From: Rhizobiaceae bacterium
GTDB lineage: Bacteria; Pseudomonadota; Alphaproteobacteria; Rhizobiales; Rhizobiaceae
Direction of reading: 5' to 3'
DNA: 64,000 nt
Assembly (NCBI GenBank): GCA_029212415.1
Contig: JARGOF010000005.1
Location: forward strand, 143,715-207,714
In this document: piece after piece, positions 63,792-64,000 of the stretch
Position numbering within the stretch: position 1 is the stretch's first letter
Layout of the letters: each line of letters starts with the position of its first letter
The notes under the pieces: model-generated
The model's database searches: none
What the model was told of the DNA's origin: nothing
Seen by the model: only the letters and a program-made list of their open reading frames with translations
Translations under genes and position numbers: made by a program

Positions 63792-63862
63792 TTTTCTATC
63801 GACTGAGGCGGCTGATGATAGGTTGTTGTCAGGCGGTTAATCAGAACAGAATCTACGTGATG

Positions 63863-63890
63863 AAAAGCGCTCGGCTTGCCGGGCGCTTTT
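63863..63890 (+). terminator. Terminator after the DUF4167 gene
   Basis: 12-bp stem AAAAGCGCTCGG / CCGGGCGCTTTT (one G-U pair) with loop CTTG; the 3' arm ends in the T-run. Strong rho-independent structure 72 nt after the stop. Confidence 0.85.
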
Positions 63891-64000
63891 GCATGTGAGC
63901 TGTTTTATCGCACCCAGTCCGCTTTAGAACGGTCCTCGGCAGCCTTGACTATGCTGCAGTGCCATACCCATATTCAGATCAACAGGGGCCAGCCGATCTC

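Noticed and set aside
63891-64000. Possible 3' end of a minus-strand gene at the right edge (frame ending KAAEDRSKADWVR)
   Set aside because: The frame has an upstream stop within about 22 codons, so it cannot be a longer gene; the alternative frame ending at 63924 is too short to judge.

Overview
The window is chromosomal DNA from an alphaproteobacterium of the Rhizobiales/Hyphomicrobiales group. The evidence is a set of lineage-typical genes in rhizobial order: hisC-tyrC-DUF2125, plsC-ydcF-ftsX-ftsE, hpt-cpdR, the TIGR02302 protein-lysA-lptM-argH/tlpA, secA/ppiC-argJ, and ubiG-lysC-ptsP-prfA-prmC-DUF4167. I cannot name the genus. Coding density is high. Apart from one tRNA I see no rRNA, insertion sequence, phage, CRISPR array or replication origin.

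Region 1 (1-9650) is the most accessory-looking part. A minus-strand operon carries a cytosine-deaminase-like amidohydrolase, a BMP-family (PnrA/BmpA type) lipoprotein-like or periplasmic binding protein, an amidase, a double-domain ABC ATPase and two permeases. It converges on a plus-strand pair, a SIS-domain protein and an aldehyde dehydrogenase. Together they look like uptake and catabolism of a nucleoside- or nucleobase-like compound whose identity is unknown.

Region 2 (10000-26000) is housekeeping: histidine/tyrosine biosynthesis, phospholipid acyltransfer, the FtsEX divisome ABC pair, purine salvage, the cell-cycle regulator CpdR, and the lysine and arginine branch (lysA, argH) with an LptM-like lipoprotein and a TlpA thioredoxin. 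Region 3 (26000-37000) holds beta-hydroxyacyl-CoA dehydrogenase, the electron-transfer flavoprotein etfBA, a rhomboid protease, a cobalamin adenosyltransferase, a HIG1 membrane protein, GluQRS, a DNA glycosylase, an HNH nuclease, DsbB and a DedA-like protein.

Region 4 (37000-45300) is mixed and partly accessory: tRNA-Leu(CAA), a pentapeptide-repeat protein, an acyl-CoA synthetase, a polysaccharide flippase with a GNAT/FemAB-like partner, and an isolated flavocytochrome c sulfide dehydrogenase (fccAB). The latter ends at a strong bidirectional terminator shared with secA.

Region 5 (45300-64000) is conserved again: secA, a periplasmic parvulin, argJ, mutT, an orphan Flp pilin (58 codons), a methyltransferase, comF, glutaredoxin, a nitrilase-family amidase, DUF1178, ubiG, aspartate kinase with a possible attenuator in its leader, PtsP (EI-Ntr), release factor 1 and its methylase PrmC, and DUF4167 followed by a terminator. 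No clearly new multi-gene system is proven. The best candidates for follow-up are the BMP-transporter/deaminase/amidase cluster, the orphan fccAB with its AT-rich upstream dyad, and the lysC leader structure.
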